Below, piece by piece: positions 1 to 8,625 of a stretch of DNA of 39,686 nucleotides. The stretch comes from Deltaproteobacteria bacterium (lineage in GTDB: Bacteria; Lernaellota; Lernaellaia; JACKCT01), in the NCBI GenBank assembly GCA_020633895.1, contig JACKCT010000018.1, forward strand, positions 1 to 39,686. The letters run 5' to 3'. The first letter of the stretch is position 1. The number at the start of each line of letters is the position of its first letter. A program made the translations under genes and the position numbers. Under the pieces are notes generated by a model that saw nothing but the letters and a program-made list of their open reading frames with translations, ran no database searches and had not been told where the DNA came from.

Positions 1-305
1 TGCTGATCCAGCGCCGCTTCTCCGTCACCGCGCCAGATGCCGTCGTCGATGGTCAGGAAATAGTGCCATAGCGTGCCGCCCACACGCACGAAGCCGAAAT
101 CGTACCCGCCCGACGCCGCCAGGTGCCAGGCGGTCACATCCGTGTGCTCGGCAAGGCCCGCAAAGCTGTCCAGCCACACTTCCGGCAGGTTGTAGCCCGC
201 GCGCAGGCCGATGTACGCACCCGGATCCTCATTGTCCGCATAGGCCGGTGCGACCGACAACGTCATCACCACGGCCACAAAAACAAAACGCGACCACATC
301 TTCAT
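1..305 (-). CDS. Secreted outer-membrane-type protein, 3'-truncated by window edge
   Basis: The frame reads from an ATG at 305 to the window edge without a stop, so only the first 101 residues are present. The N terminus (MKMWSRFVFVAVVMTLSV, then APAYA) is a clear signal peptide with cleavage after AYA. The mature part (GAYIGLRAGYNLPEVW, then ASGGYDFGFVRVGGTLWHYF) alternates aromatic and small residues with glycines, as in strands of outer-membrane beta-barrels. A strong Shine-Dalgarno GGAGGAG lies about 6 bases upstream of the ATG and fixes the start. The exact family cannot be told from the fragment; an OmpA-like or generic porin-like fold is the best guess. Confidence 0.7.
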   Translation of the reverse strand, partial: MKMWSRFVFVAVVMTLSVAPAYADNEDPGAYIGLRAGYNLPEVWLDSFAGLAEHTDVTAWHLAASGGYDFGFVRVGGTLWHYFLTIDDGIWRGDGEAALDQ

Positions 306-414
306 CGAAATCTCCTCCTCGCGATGCACGGGCGATGCATCCCACCAGCCAGCTTTTCACACTTAACATGACTGACCGACGGTCGGCAACGAAAATCCGT
401 GACCGCCGGTTTCG

Positions 415-1620
415 CTAAGGTTTGGAAATTTCGGGGTAATCGTCGGCCACATAGACGATAAGCTTCTGCCCTCGGGAAAGCTCCGCCCCCTCGGTTAGGC
501 CGTTCCAGGCGCGCAGGGAGGGCAGGCTCGTGTCGTAGAGGCGACCCAGGGAATAGAGGGTCATCTTCGCCTTGACCTTGACCTCCATCCGACGCACTCC
601 CCGCAGATCCTGCCAGGGCGCCGTCGCCGTCTCGGCCAGATTCACCCGCTCCAACGCGTCGGCGTACTCGGCCGGAACGACGACCGCGTATCCTCCAGGA
701 TCGGCGGGCGCATAGCCGGTGCGCAGCTCGGGATTCGCGTCCCGCACTGTCCCGCCCGGCACTCCCGCCAACGTCTCCAAGCGCATCAGATCCGTGAGCG
801 GACGCAGCGTCAGCCCCGCCGTGGAAGCCGTGGCGATCTTCGGCAGCGTGTAGCCGTATTTGGCCGCATCGCTCAGCAATCGCCGCGCCGCGAGGATCTT
901 GGGCACGTAGTCCGCCGTTTCCTTGCGCAACAGACCCCGGTCGCGCAGGGCGAAGAAATCCTTGGGCGCGCCCGATTCGATGAGCCGCGCCAGATCGCCC
1001 TTGCCCAGATTGTAAGCCGCCATGGCCAGATACCAGTCGCCGAATTGGTCATAAAGTTCGCGCAGATAGGCGGCGGCGAACTGCGTGGCGTCGTCCGGGT
1101 CGAAGCGGGCGTCGACAAACGCATCCCGACGCAATTTGTGCAGCCGGGCCGTGGCCGGCAGGATCTGCCAGAAACCCCACGCGTCCGATTTGCTCACCGC
1201 CCGCGGGTTGTAGAGCGATTCGACAAACGCCAGCGCCAGCAAGTCCTCGGGCACATTCGCCCGACGCAGGTGCCCCGCCAGCCGTTCCCGCCATTGGCCA
1301 TAGCGATCGAGCGCGGACTGCGTCCGGTCGTGTGTGACCTTGAGGCGGTATTCGGCAAGAAATTCATCGACCGACGGGTGCGTCGTCTCGGGAATCGGCG
1401 GCAGGGTGGGCAAGTCGATGCGCTCGGCCTGGGCGTCGGCAATGGCGGCCATCAATTCGCGGCTCGATAGCCCGTCACCCTCGATGCCGTCGGCATCCAC
1501 CGGCAACAGGGGAAAGTCCTGGTCGGTCATGGGAATCGGCGTAGGCGTAGGGTAGGAGTCGGGAATGTCGCCCACGTCCTGGGCGAAGGATGGCGATGGA
1601 ATGAGCATCAGAGCGAGCAA
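415..1620 (-). CDS. Membrane-bound lytic murein transglycosylase (MltD-type, SLT plus LysM)
   Basis: This secreted enzyme should cleave the MurNAc-GlcNAc bond of peptidoglycan in the periplasm. The SLT domain covers about residues 105-215: AFVESLYNP holds the catalytic Glu (about E134), followed by SKSDAWGFWQILPATA and AAYNLGKGDL, all typical of the MltD/Slt family. The last 50 residues (MTLYSLGRLYDTSLPSLRAWNG, ending KLIVYV) form a LysM domain for glycan binding. The start is uncertain. The TTG at 1620 gives only the second half of a signal peptide; the open frame continues upstream as RFQGRFTTAAGLL to a TGA at 1672-1674, and the only start-like codon there is ATT at 1657-1659, preceded by GAAGGA. 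Translation probably starts at that ATT or an unrecognised codon. Function is secure, start is not. Confidence 0.88.
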   Translation of the reverse strand: MLALMLIPSPSFAQDVGDIPDSYPTPTPIPMTDQDFPLLPVDADGIEGDGLSSRELMAAIADAQAERIDLPTLPPIPETTHPSVDEFLAEYRLKVTHDRTQSALDRYGQWRERLAGHLRRANVPEDLLALAFVESLYNPRAVSKSDAWGFWQILPATARLHKLRRDAFVDARFDPDDATQFAAAYLRELYDQFGDWYLAMAAYNLGKGDLARLIESGAPKDFFALRDRGLLRKETADYVPKILAARRLLSDAAKYGYTLPKIATASTAGLTLRPLTDLMRLETLAGVPGGTVRDANPELRTGYAPADPGGYAVVVPAEYADALERVNLAETATAPWQDLRGVRRMEVKVKAKMTLYSLGRLYDTSLPSLRAWNGLTEGAELSRGQKLIVYVADDYPEISKP

Positions 1621-1705
1621 GAGGCCTGCCGCTGTCGTAAATCGTCCTTGAAAACGAATCGATCCTTCAGCTCACGCACGCGGCCCGAATTCTACGTGAT
1701 TATCG

Positions 1706-2625
1706 CTAATCGCTCGTGAGCCGCCCGATCCAATCGTTGCCGCGCTCCTTGGCCGTCTCCACCATCCGGCCATGCGGTTGTCGATCTCGTAGACGTAAAG
1801 GCATGGTAGACGGCATAACCCAAAACGGTCGAAAAACGATATCCATGACGTAGTGCTGCTTGATGAACAGCGTGGAGACGGAAATCAGCGCCGCCAGCGC
1901 GATGCCGATCGCCCCGTAGACACGGTGGTAATGCCAGAGGATCAGACCGGCCAGCAGCGTCATGCTGGCATGGATGGACGGAAGCATTACCGCGTTGTCG
2001 GCCGAGTAGATGACCGACATCACCCAGAATGAGAAATTCGTAACCTCGAACGACGGCCGCTCGATATGGACAGGATAGGTCAAGAAGACGAACCAGCAGG
2101 TCACGAAGCACGCCACGTAGGCCGTCACCAGGCGATCGAGGCCTTGGGTTCGCGAATGAGCAGCAGGGGCACGAAGAACATCGGATAGAGCGCCACGTAA
2201 GGCAACGTGAAATACCGATGAACGGAATGCTGTTGTCGAAGGGCATCGGAGGGTGTGGGCCGTGGCCGGATTGACGACCGATTGAACGGCGAAATAGCCC
2301 AGCGACCAAACGGCGAATAGGCCGACGATTGTGAAGCCCTGCGTCGTTGCGACCGGGTGGGACGGCGATTCATCGGGCCCAGGCGATCCCGGCATCGCAG
2401 GTAGTCAAAATACGTCAACGAAAAGCCGATGATAAACTCCATCCAATACATCGGCCAGATCATGAATTCGCGAGGATAAATCATGTCGACGGCGGTCAAG
2501 ACGAATAGGGCGATCGTCAGGTTCAACGCCAGGCGCAGGCACAGCCAGCGATAGGGCTGGCCGTATTTGCTGATAAAAAAACCGGTGGACCGGTCGATTT
2601 TGGTCATCCAATGCGGCATTGCCAC
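1706..2625 (-). pseudogene. Frameshifted PAP2-superfamily membrane phosphatase/phosphotransferase
   Basis: A membrane protein can be rebuilt only by changing frame about six times. It starts at an ATG at 2625 (MAMPHWMTKIDRSTGFF), runs through hydrophobic segments, and ends at 1706. The recognisable part is PSIHASMTLLAGL followed by LFIKQHYVMDI, matching the C-terminal PAP2/inositolphosphotransferase motifs (PSxHxS...HYxxD). Switch points lie near 2400, 2250, 2225, 2140, 1840 and 1790. Most switches have the direction expected of one-base deletions. Other genes in the window read cleanly, so a decaying gene is more likely than poor sequence, although clustered sequencing deletions are not excluded. 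No function is expected from the present sequence. Confidence 0.75.
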
Positions 2626-3057
2626 CGCCCCCTATCATCTCTCTCGGACGCACGGCCATCGGCCGCCAATTCAAATCAAACCGACCATGGGTCGGACTCC
2701 ACATTCGATAGGGTACACAAGAAGAAAATTAAGCGTCAACGGAAAGTTACGGGAAACGACATATTCCTGTCTTAGGGGTGCCATGTTGCGTTGGTGGTGT
2801 CGCGCCGATGTAACGATACCCCTCACACACCTTCAGAGCCGCGACCGTAAGGGAGCGGGTTGGTGCAACCCTGTCCTGAACGATTGGATGAGAAACGGAA
2901 AATTCACACCTTCTCTCGAACTAAAGTTCTCGCGAAAGTGTGGCACCCGTCAATTCTCAAGTCTATCGGAGCGAAGCGACGTCCCCCAAGGCATTCCCAA
3001 CAACGCGCCAGCGTGCAGGATTGCCCTGCAATCCGTCAGTCCGCCGGGACTACCCGG
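2626..3057. other. Intergenic stretch, no gene seen
   Basis: The stretch lies between dnaN and the PAP2 pseudogene. It holds one REP-like repeat (2834-2861), a small hairpin (GGATTGC, loop CCT, GCAATCC, 3018-3034) and a hairpin overlapping the dnaN stop (CCGGG, ACTA, CCCGG). Neither hairpin has a T-run, so neither is a clear intrinsic terminator. Open frames here do not resemble proteins. Confidence 0.5.
2834..2861 (+). repeat. REP-like repeat copy 1 (CCGC/GCGG type)
   Basis: Begins CAGAGCCGCGACCGTAAGGG and continues AGCGGGTT. CCGC and GCGG can pair as a short stem. It belongs to the eleven-copy intergenic family in this window. Confidence 0.7.
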
Positions 3058-4176
3058 CTAGAGGCGCATGGGCATGATGACGGCTTTGAATCCCGGGTCG
3101 GAGGGGGATTTGATGAGGACGGGGGAGAAGGCGTCGTTGAAGGCCAGGTTGACGTCTTCGTCCCGAACAACGCCCAGGGCGTCCTGGAAGTAGCGGGCGT
3201 TGAAGCCGATCTCGAAGGCCTCGCCGTCGTAGGTGACGGCCATTTCCTCGCTGGCCTTGCCCAGGTTCGGGTTCTCGCAGGACAGCTCCAGGATTTTTTT
3301 GTCCAGGCTGAATTTGACGCCCCGGCCCAATTCCTCGGACAGCAACGCCACGCGACGCAGCACGGAGACCAGCTCGTCCCGGCTGGCGGTGAGGACACGA
3401 TTATTGCCCGCGGGGATGACGGCGCCGTATTCGGGGAACTGGCCGTCGATCAGGCGGATGATGTACAGCACACCCCCGGCGCGCACGACCAGATTGCGTT
3501 CGGGGAAGGCGATCTCGATGTCGCCGTCCAGGCCGTCCAAGGCCTTGCGCAGCTCGCCCACGCCCTTTTTGGGCACGATCACGCCGGGGGAGACCTTCAG
3601 TTTGGACCCGTCGGGCAGCGGGCGCTCGCATAGGGACAGACGGTGTCCGTCAGTGGCCACGGCCCGTAGGACCGGCTTGCCGCCGTTGTCGGACGTCTCC
3701 AGGTACACGCCGTTCAGGTAGACCCGCGTTTCGTCCTGGCCGATGGACCCGGAAACCTTCTCGAGCATCTCGGACAGATCCGCGGCGGGGAACTTGGCGA
3801 ATTCCTCGTCCTTGTAGTCGGGAAGGATGGGATACTCGTCGGTCGCCAGACCCAGGATGTGGAAATCGGCTTTGCCGGCCTGGATGTTGACCCGGTCGCC
3901 GTCCTCCAGCTTCAGACGCACTTCCCCGGGCGGCAGTTCACGGACGATCTCGAAGAGCTTCTTGGAAGCGACGGTGATCGAGCCGGTCTTTTTGACCTGG
4001 GCTTCGTAAAGACCCTTGAGGCCGACTTCCAGGTCGGTTCCGACAATCATGAGCCCGCCTTTTTGAGCGTCGAGCAGGACGTTGCTCAGAATCGGCAGGG
4101 TGGTGCGCCGCTCGATGACCGATTGGACGCGGGACAGGCCGGCGACAAACTCATCCTTGGCGATGACCAACTCCAT
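3058..4176 (-). CDS. dnaN: DNA polymerase III beta sliding clamp
   Basis: The 372-residue protein has the normal clamp length. It forms the ring that tethers polymerase III to DNA and recruits ligase, MutS and other partners. The N terminus MELVIAKDEFVAGLSRVQSV and later LPILSNVLLDA are standard for domain I. Also typical are ATDGHRLSLCERPL in the middle, IDGQFPEYGAVIP, and the C-terminal IMPMRL (the conserved P-M-R-L ending). No dnaA, recF or gyrB flanks it here, so the classic dnaA-dnaN-recF order is lost or lies outside. The upstream gene-free stretch may carry replication-origin elements. Confidence 0.97.
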   Translation of the reverse strand: MELVIAKDEFVAGLSRVQSVIERRTTLPILSNVLLDAQKGGLMIVGTDLEVGLKGLYEAQVKKTGSITVASKKLFEIVRELPPGEVRLKLEDGDRVNIQAGKADFHILGLATDEYPILPDYKDEEFAKFPAADLSEMLEKVSGSIGQDETRVYLNGVYLETSDNGGKPVLRAVATDGHRLSLCERPLPDGSKLKVSPGVIVPKKGVGELRKALDGLDGDIEIAFPERNLVVRAGGVLYIIRLIDGQFPEYGAVIPAGNNRVLTASRDELVSVLRRVALLSEELGRGVKFSLDKKILELSCENPNLGKASEEMAVTYDGEAFEIGFNARYFQDALGVVRDEDVNLAFNDAFSPVLIKSPSDPGFKAVIMPMRL

Positions 4177-4759
4177 GGCGGTACCTTGGCTCCTCTTCTA
4201 TAGGGCTGATTCTATAAGAACCATTAAATATATCATCGTCATAGTAGGGGCTGGGGAATCTCGGGATAACGCGCCTAACCACCGATTTTCCCGTAGCATT
4301 CTCCCTGTGGATCACCCTGGGGGCAGTCCTTGGCCAACTTGCGGTCCAATGTGGGAGAAATTTCGCCCACACCTTCTATACAAGATTCTCCACACTTTGA
4401 CCACAGCTTTGTCCCCGACATCGACCGACAATCGACACCGGCCTTCGCCAACGGAAAAACGGGCGGGACCACTACTTCGTTGGCGCCTTGAAGAGTGTAT
4501 TTAACAAAAATGTAAATCCATGATCAATTTTGAGACGACGGCGACAATCCTTTTCTCTTTTGTGAAGATTTGAATGGAAAATCACGTGTTTATCCGCGAG
4601 GTTCCAAACCGCTTGTAGCGACGATGACAGGACGCCGAATGAAATTTCTCGAATCACCGTTCAACAAATACCATCGATTTTTCATGGACTTTTCCGACAT
4701 ATCGTCCGGGTATTCACGCGGGAAAAGTCGATTTGGACTCCTTGGTCGGCTTTTTTGAC
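4177..4759. other. Gene-free AT-richer stretch upstream of dnaN; weak oriC candidate
   Basis: No convincing gene is seen. Two sequences are one mismatch from the DnaA box TTATCCACA or its complement: TGTGGATCA at 4316-4324 and TTCTCCACA at 4386-4394. A weaker TTATCCGCG lies at 4590-4598. AT-rich patches occur near 4212-4232 and 4497-4580. Proximity to dnaN fits an origin, but the boxes are few and imperfect and no repeated 13-mers are obvious. Confidence 0.25.
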
Positions 4760-4788
4760 TTGACGCGTCAAACGCAGCGCGTTAAAAA
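4760..4788 (+). promoter_or_regulatory. Possible sigma70-type promoter with overlapping palindrome
   Basis: TTGACG (4760-4765), a 17-base spacer and TAAAAA (4783-4788) fit a sigma70 promoter on the plus strand. The -35 lies inside the perfect 12-bp palindrome TTGACGCGTCAA (4760-4771), which could be an operator. A second inverted repeat, AACGC-AGC-GCGTT, follows at 4771-4783. Confidence 0.35.
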
Positions 4789-4794
4789 GGCTCA

Positions 4795-5080
4795 CCGACG
4801 GCGGAGAAGAGGATCTTAGAGACAGCCATCCGCCCCGTTCTTTCAAATCTCGAAATCGCAAGATTGGCAGCAAGGGCCCAGACGAATCTACCATTGCATT
4901 CCAACCTTTTTGATAAGGCGGCGAGCCAACAGGTGGTACGACCGACGTCGCTTTCTACAGAAACGCCTGCCGACCCAACGACCTCACGAATGCGCTTGCT
5001 GCCACGATTTCCCGATAGAAGCATCTCAAGAAATTGCGATGCGCGAAAGCCCCACCGAGACCCGGTGGGGCTTTCGTTTT
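4795..5080 (+). ncRNA. Candidate small RNA, about 285 nt
   Basis: The strong plus-strand terminator at 5044-5080 has no protein-coding gene upstream on that strand. A plausible promoter lies at 4760-4788. Together they would define a transcript of about 285 nt. The plus-strand open frames in between look non-coding. I see no consensus of SRP RNA, tmRNA, 6S or RNase P RNA. It could also be an antisense or 3' remnant. Boundaries are inferred. Confidence 0.3.
5044..5080 (+). terminator. Rho-independent terminator
   Basis: A perfect 14-bp stem, CGAAAGCCCCACCG (5044-5057) with CGGTGGGGCTTTCG (5063-5076) around loop AGACC, is followed by TTTT. The T-run is on the plus strand only; on the minus strand the hairpin would sit about 30 bases after the stop of the gene ending at 5109 but lacks a U-tract. 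Confidence 0.8.
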
Positions 5081-5108
5081 GCGGTTGGTTTGTCGAGTCC
5101 GATTACGA

Positions 5109-6614
5109 TTAGTTGTGCGTAACGCGCAACGATTGCGGCCATAGGTCGAAGGTGGCGTACTGATCGTAGGCCGCGCTCGACATGTCGACCTCGTCGATGC
5201 CGTCGTATCCGCTCCAATCGGTGGTGAAGAAGGGCAGGTTGCCGTCATTCACTCCGCCGTCGGAGAGCGACAGATGCACCGCCTGCGCGCTGTTGAGAGC
5301 GGTTGCATCCACGGTGATCGTAATCGTTTGGGGCGCAAAGCCGTCCACATCCATAGGATCCACGACGAAATTCACCGGGAAATGCCCATAAGGCACCGTG
5401 TTGCCGCCGAGTTGCACGATGTCGGCCGTGAAGGTGATGCGGTCGGTGGTCTTGGTGCGGCCGGGAGCGGCATAGACGGAGACGTAGGCCGTGACCGACG
5501 AGGAGTTGGCGTCGGCGTCATAGCTGGTGATCCGGTGGCCGGTGGTGTCGTCGACCCAATAGAGGTCCGAGACGAACCAGCCGTCCTCCACCGCCATCTC
5601 GCCGGGCAGATACTCGTTCAGACCCTGCATCGAGCCTGATTTCATCATCTTGGACGACCAGTTGGGCAGGTTGTCGTAGTAGCCCTGCCCCGGCGCGTAG
5701 GTCAGCAGGGCAAACGGCGCCAGGTCATGATAGCCCTCGTCGTAGTAGATATTCCACCACTCGGCGGTGCCGGCCGGGCCGCCGAAGACACGGTCGAGTT
5801 CGGCCTGATTAATGGCCGCGACGGCGTCGGGTGACAGCAGCGGATCGGGTGTCGGATCGGCAAGGTAGCGCATGGCCGCGTGGCGGTTGCAAGGCGGGGT
5901 TCGATGGGCCAGGTCGCCGAGCATGTAGCGCAGATCCTTGACGCTCCCCGGACGCACCGCCGAAGCCTGGCCGAAGAACGACGACCAGATCTCGTTGTAG
6001 TAGTCCAACACCTCCGTCAACCGCGCGGAACCGCCGCTGCCGATCAGGAAGTGGAACGCCATCCCCAGGTACGCTCCCAGGTCGAGGTGCACCACCTCCA
6101 TGCCGCCTTCGATCAGGCCCTCGGTTTCGCCGCCGGGGTGGTCGTCGTAGGTGCCGGGCAGAAGGTCCATCTCACCCAGATGCCCGCGGACGTTCATGTG
6201 CTCCACAAGCATTCCCTGGCTGATGGAGTCGCCCACATTGTGCATCAGGCATCCGACGGCGAAGGCGATCTTCCATTCTTCGCCCGAGTCGATGGCGTCC
6301 TGGAGCATGAAATAGTTCAGATGGCGGTTGTGGGGATCGACCATGCCCTCGTCCACGCCCGTGCCGATGGCGCCCGAATCCACGAGAATTCGCGCCAGAT
6401 CCGGCCAGATCGCGCCTAGGCGTAACTCCCACTTGTTACGTTTGAGCAGTCGGCGGTCATGCTCGGGACCGGGCAGATCCACATCCTTGAGCAGGTCGAG
6501 GTAAGCGTCGGCCTCTCGGATGTGAATGGAAGGGCCGTAGGCCTTCGCCGTCGCCGGCCACGCCAAAACGCACGCCAGCGCGGCCAGACCAATGGTCATC
6601 AACGCGGATCGCAT
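5109..6614 (-). CDS. Secreted protein with zinc-dependent phospholipase C-like domain
   Basis: The 501-residue protein starts at the ATG at 6614, which has a G-rich Shine-Dalgarno (GGGGGA) and begins a signal peptide (MRSALMTIGLAALACVLAW...ATAKA). The mature N terminus YGPSIHIREADAYLDLL, then LRLGAIWPDLA and FAVGCLMHNVGDSISQ, resemble the zinc-dependent phospholipase C/S1-P1 nuclease helical fold, in which N-terminal and internal His/Asp residues bind three zincs. Several HxxD/HxxH-like groups follow (VEHMNVRGHLGEMD, HLDLGAYLGMAFHF). The last 150 residues look like an Ig-like beta domain (TDRITFTADIVQLGG, QTITITVDATAL). The substrate is unknown. The family assignment rests on motif resemblance and is moderate. 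Confidence 0.6.
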   Translation of the reverse strand: MRSALMTIGLAALACVLAWPATAKAYGPSIHIREADAYLDLLKDVDLPGPEHDRRLLKRNKWELRLGAIWPDLARILVDSGAIGTGVDEGMVDPHNRHLNYFMLQDAIDSGEEWKIAFAVGCLMHNVGDSISQGMLVEHMNVRGHLGEMDLLPGTYDDHPGGETEGLIEGGMEVVHLDLGAYLGMAFHFLIGSGGSARLTEVLDYYNEIWSSFFGQASAVRPGSVKDLRYMLGDLAHRTPPCNRHAAMRYLADPTPDPLLSPDAVAAINQAELDRVFGGPAGTAEWWNIYYDEGYHDLAPFALLTYAPGQGYYDNLPNWSSKMMKSGSMQGLNEYLPGEMAVEDGWFVSDLYWVDDTTGHRITSYDADANSSSVTAYVSVYAAPGRTKTTDRITFTADIVQLGGNTVPYGHFPVNFVVDPMDVDGFAPQTITITVDATALNSAQAVHLSLSDGGVNDGNLPFFTTDWSGYDGIDEVDMSSAAYDQYATFDLWPQSLRVTHN

Positions 6615-6867
6615 CTTTTCCCCCAAAGCGGACATGCAGCGGACATGAACCGGATATAAAAATGAACGGCGGCCATTAAGGCGCCCATTAAAGGGCATCA
6701 CGAGACGGATGGCAATGAATTTAATCGTTCAGAAAATATAATTCGATTCCTCGGTTGCCTCCCCGTCGCTCGCAAAACATGCAAGTGCCCGTCGCCAGAT
6801 GGTCGAATCCGCTGTAAACTAAGGAGAATCTTGACCGGCGTTATAGATCGAATTGCGGGGGCTCGGA

Positions 6868-8625
6868 TTGACCGCCGATGGGACGAAGCTGCGTTCGTGG
6901 GCTGCCTTGGCAATTGAGGCGGCGGCTCCGGCGTTGATCTTCGGGACGTTCTTTCAGACCTATCGTCGCTTCGTCGAAACGACCCTGCACGCCGTGAACG
7001 GCCCGCGCGCGGAATTTCTTCAACAGGTGGTCGCCCAACGGCTGCCGACGTCGCCCCTGCTGGTTCTGACCGTCATCTTCACGGCGATGCTGGTCCCCGG
7101 ACACGTTCTCGACTCCCGGCGAGTGGGCGCTCGTCGCTGGCCCCGTTCGGCGGCGGTGTTTGCCTTGGCGGCGGTCGGCATCCTCCTCACGCAAGGCGCG
7201 GCGCGGTCAGCGGTGGCGGCGACGGCGGTGACGTGGCTTGTCGGTGGAAAACTCGCGGATTGGATCGGCGGTTCGGCGGGGATCGACCAGGTCGACCTTC
7301 CCCCGGCGATGGCCGCGCCCCTGGCGGCGACATTGGCGACCCTGGCGCTGCTCGCGGATCCGGGGGACATCTGGCCGGCGGCGGCCCTGGCGATTTTCGC
7401 GGCTTTGTTGGTCGGGGCTGGACGGACCAACTGGCGCAAGGTGGCGCTCCAGTCCGCGGTGGCGATGGCGGCGGCAGTGGCGGGCACCGCCGTCTGGTAC
7501 GCGGGCACCCGCCCACCCCGGTTCGATATTCCGGGGCGGCGCTATATGTTGATCGGCATGGGCGTGGCGGCCTTTGCCCACGTGGCGATGCGCGTCGGCG
7601 ACGGACGGTCGCGGCGGCTGGTCATCGCGGCGGCGATCGCCACGGCGGGGGCGGTGCTGTACACCTCGGTCGCCGTGCCCGGCACTTCGGTCGATTCCGA
7701 GGCCGATTTCGTCGGGCAGGCAGCCCGGCCCTGGGAAACCGGAACGGACGCGGCGGTGCGTTCCCTTTGCCGGGTGCGCATGGTGGACAAGGTCCACGTC
7801 GCCGGTCACGCCATCCCTCCCGGCGTGTTCGACACCCTGCTCGACGGATGGTGGGTGGAGACGGACTACTACGGCCTGGGCCGCCCCGACCGGACCAAGC
7901 CCCAGGGCGCCTTCCGAATCGTCGTGCAAGGCGCCTCGGCCACCGAACCGCGCGATGTGGACGGCCATCCCATCGCCTACACGCAGAATCTGCAGCGCGC
8001 CGTCGACTCCTTAAACCGTCCCTATGCCGTGGAAGTCGTCAACGCCGGTATCGGCGCCTCGACCACCTACGGCATGCTCGTCAATTTCCGCCGGTCGGTT
8101 GCAGGACTCTCGCCGGATCTGGTGGTTCTTTATCTGCCTCACTCCGATGTCTTGTCCGGCAATGTGCCCGTGCGCGAACGCCTGCTGCACGCCCTGGCGA
8201 ATCGGGGGGCGTTCCAGGGGTGGAACCCGACCGTCACGGGGCGGCGCGAACTGGCGGCCGATGAACGGCGAAATCGACGCCCGACGTCCATGAACGTCGA
8301 TCCCTGGAACTTCTACGCCAACCTGATCACCTTCGCCGACGAGGCAAAACGTCGAGGCGTCAAGTTGCTTCTGGTCGCGGAAATCTCCACCGAAGATCTG
8401 CATCGCCATGTCAACTTGATGCGTCTGGTCGCGACGCAAACCGACGCGTCATTCTTCGACCCGATGGAAAACTCCGGTGAATGCTCCGTTCCGTTGACGG
8501 CTTTGCTGGAGGATACAGTGCACCTGACACCGGCGGGCATGGAATGCGTCGGGTCGCTGATAGCGCAATATCTGGACCGCTCGGGTCTGTTGCCGCCCCG
8601 TTCGGCCGAAGGGGAGACGCCATGA
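6868..8625 (+). CDS. Polytopic membrane protein with C-terminal SGNH-hydrolase-like domain (A1)
   Basis: About 585 residues. The first 290 or so contain roughly eight hydrophobic helices; the rest is a soluble domain like SGNH/GDSL esterases. VVQGASATEP holds the likely nucleophile (S357) in a G-x-S-x-T-E setting, NAGIGASTTYGML supplies the next glycine block, and DTVHLTPAG gives the D549-x-x-H552 pair. The usual GxND block is replaced by YLPHSDVLSGN. Such proteins often modify or acylate surface polysaccharides, but the substrate is unknown. I chose the TTG at 6868 because GGGGG lies 7 bases upstream and the product aligns with the A2 start; TTG at 6853 lacks a ribosome site. A strong AAGGAG before TTG 6831 is out of frame and could drive a short leader peptide. 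It overlaps the next gene by four bases (ATGA). Confidence 0.7.
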   Translation: MTADGTKLRSWAALAIEAAAPALIFGTFFQTYRRFVETTLHAVNGPRAEFLQQVVAQRLPTSPLLVLTVIFTAMLVPGHVLDSRRVGARRWPRSAAVFALAAVGILLTQGAARSAVAATAVTWLVGGKLADWIGGSAGIDQVDLPPAMAAPLAATLATLALLADPGDIWPAAALAIFAALLVGAGRTNWRKVALQSAVAMAAAVAGTAVWYAGTRPPRFDIPGRRYMLIGMGVAAFAHVAMRVGDGRSRRLVIAAAIATAGAVLYTSVAVPGTSVDSEADFVGQAARPWETGTDAAVRSLCRVRMVDKVHVAGHAIPPGVFDTLLDGWWVETDYYGLGRPDRTKPQGAFRIVVQGASATEPRDVDGHPIAYTQNLQRAVDSLNRPYAVEVVNAGIGASTTYGMLVNFRRSVAGLSPDLVVLYLPHSDVLSGNVPVRERLLHALANRGAFQGWNPTVTGRRELAADERRNRRPTSMNVDPWNFYANLITFADEAKRRGVKLLLVAEISTEDLHRHVNLMRLVATQTDASFFDPMENSGECSVPLTALLEDTVHLTPAGMECVGSLIAQYLDRSGLLPPRSAEGETP

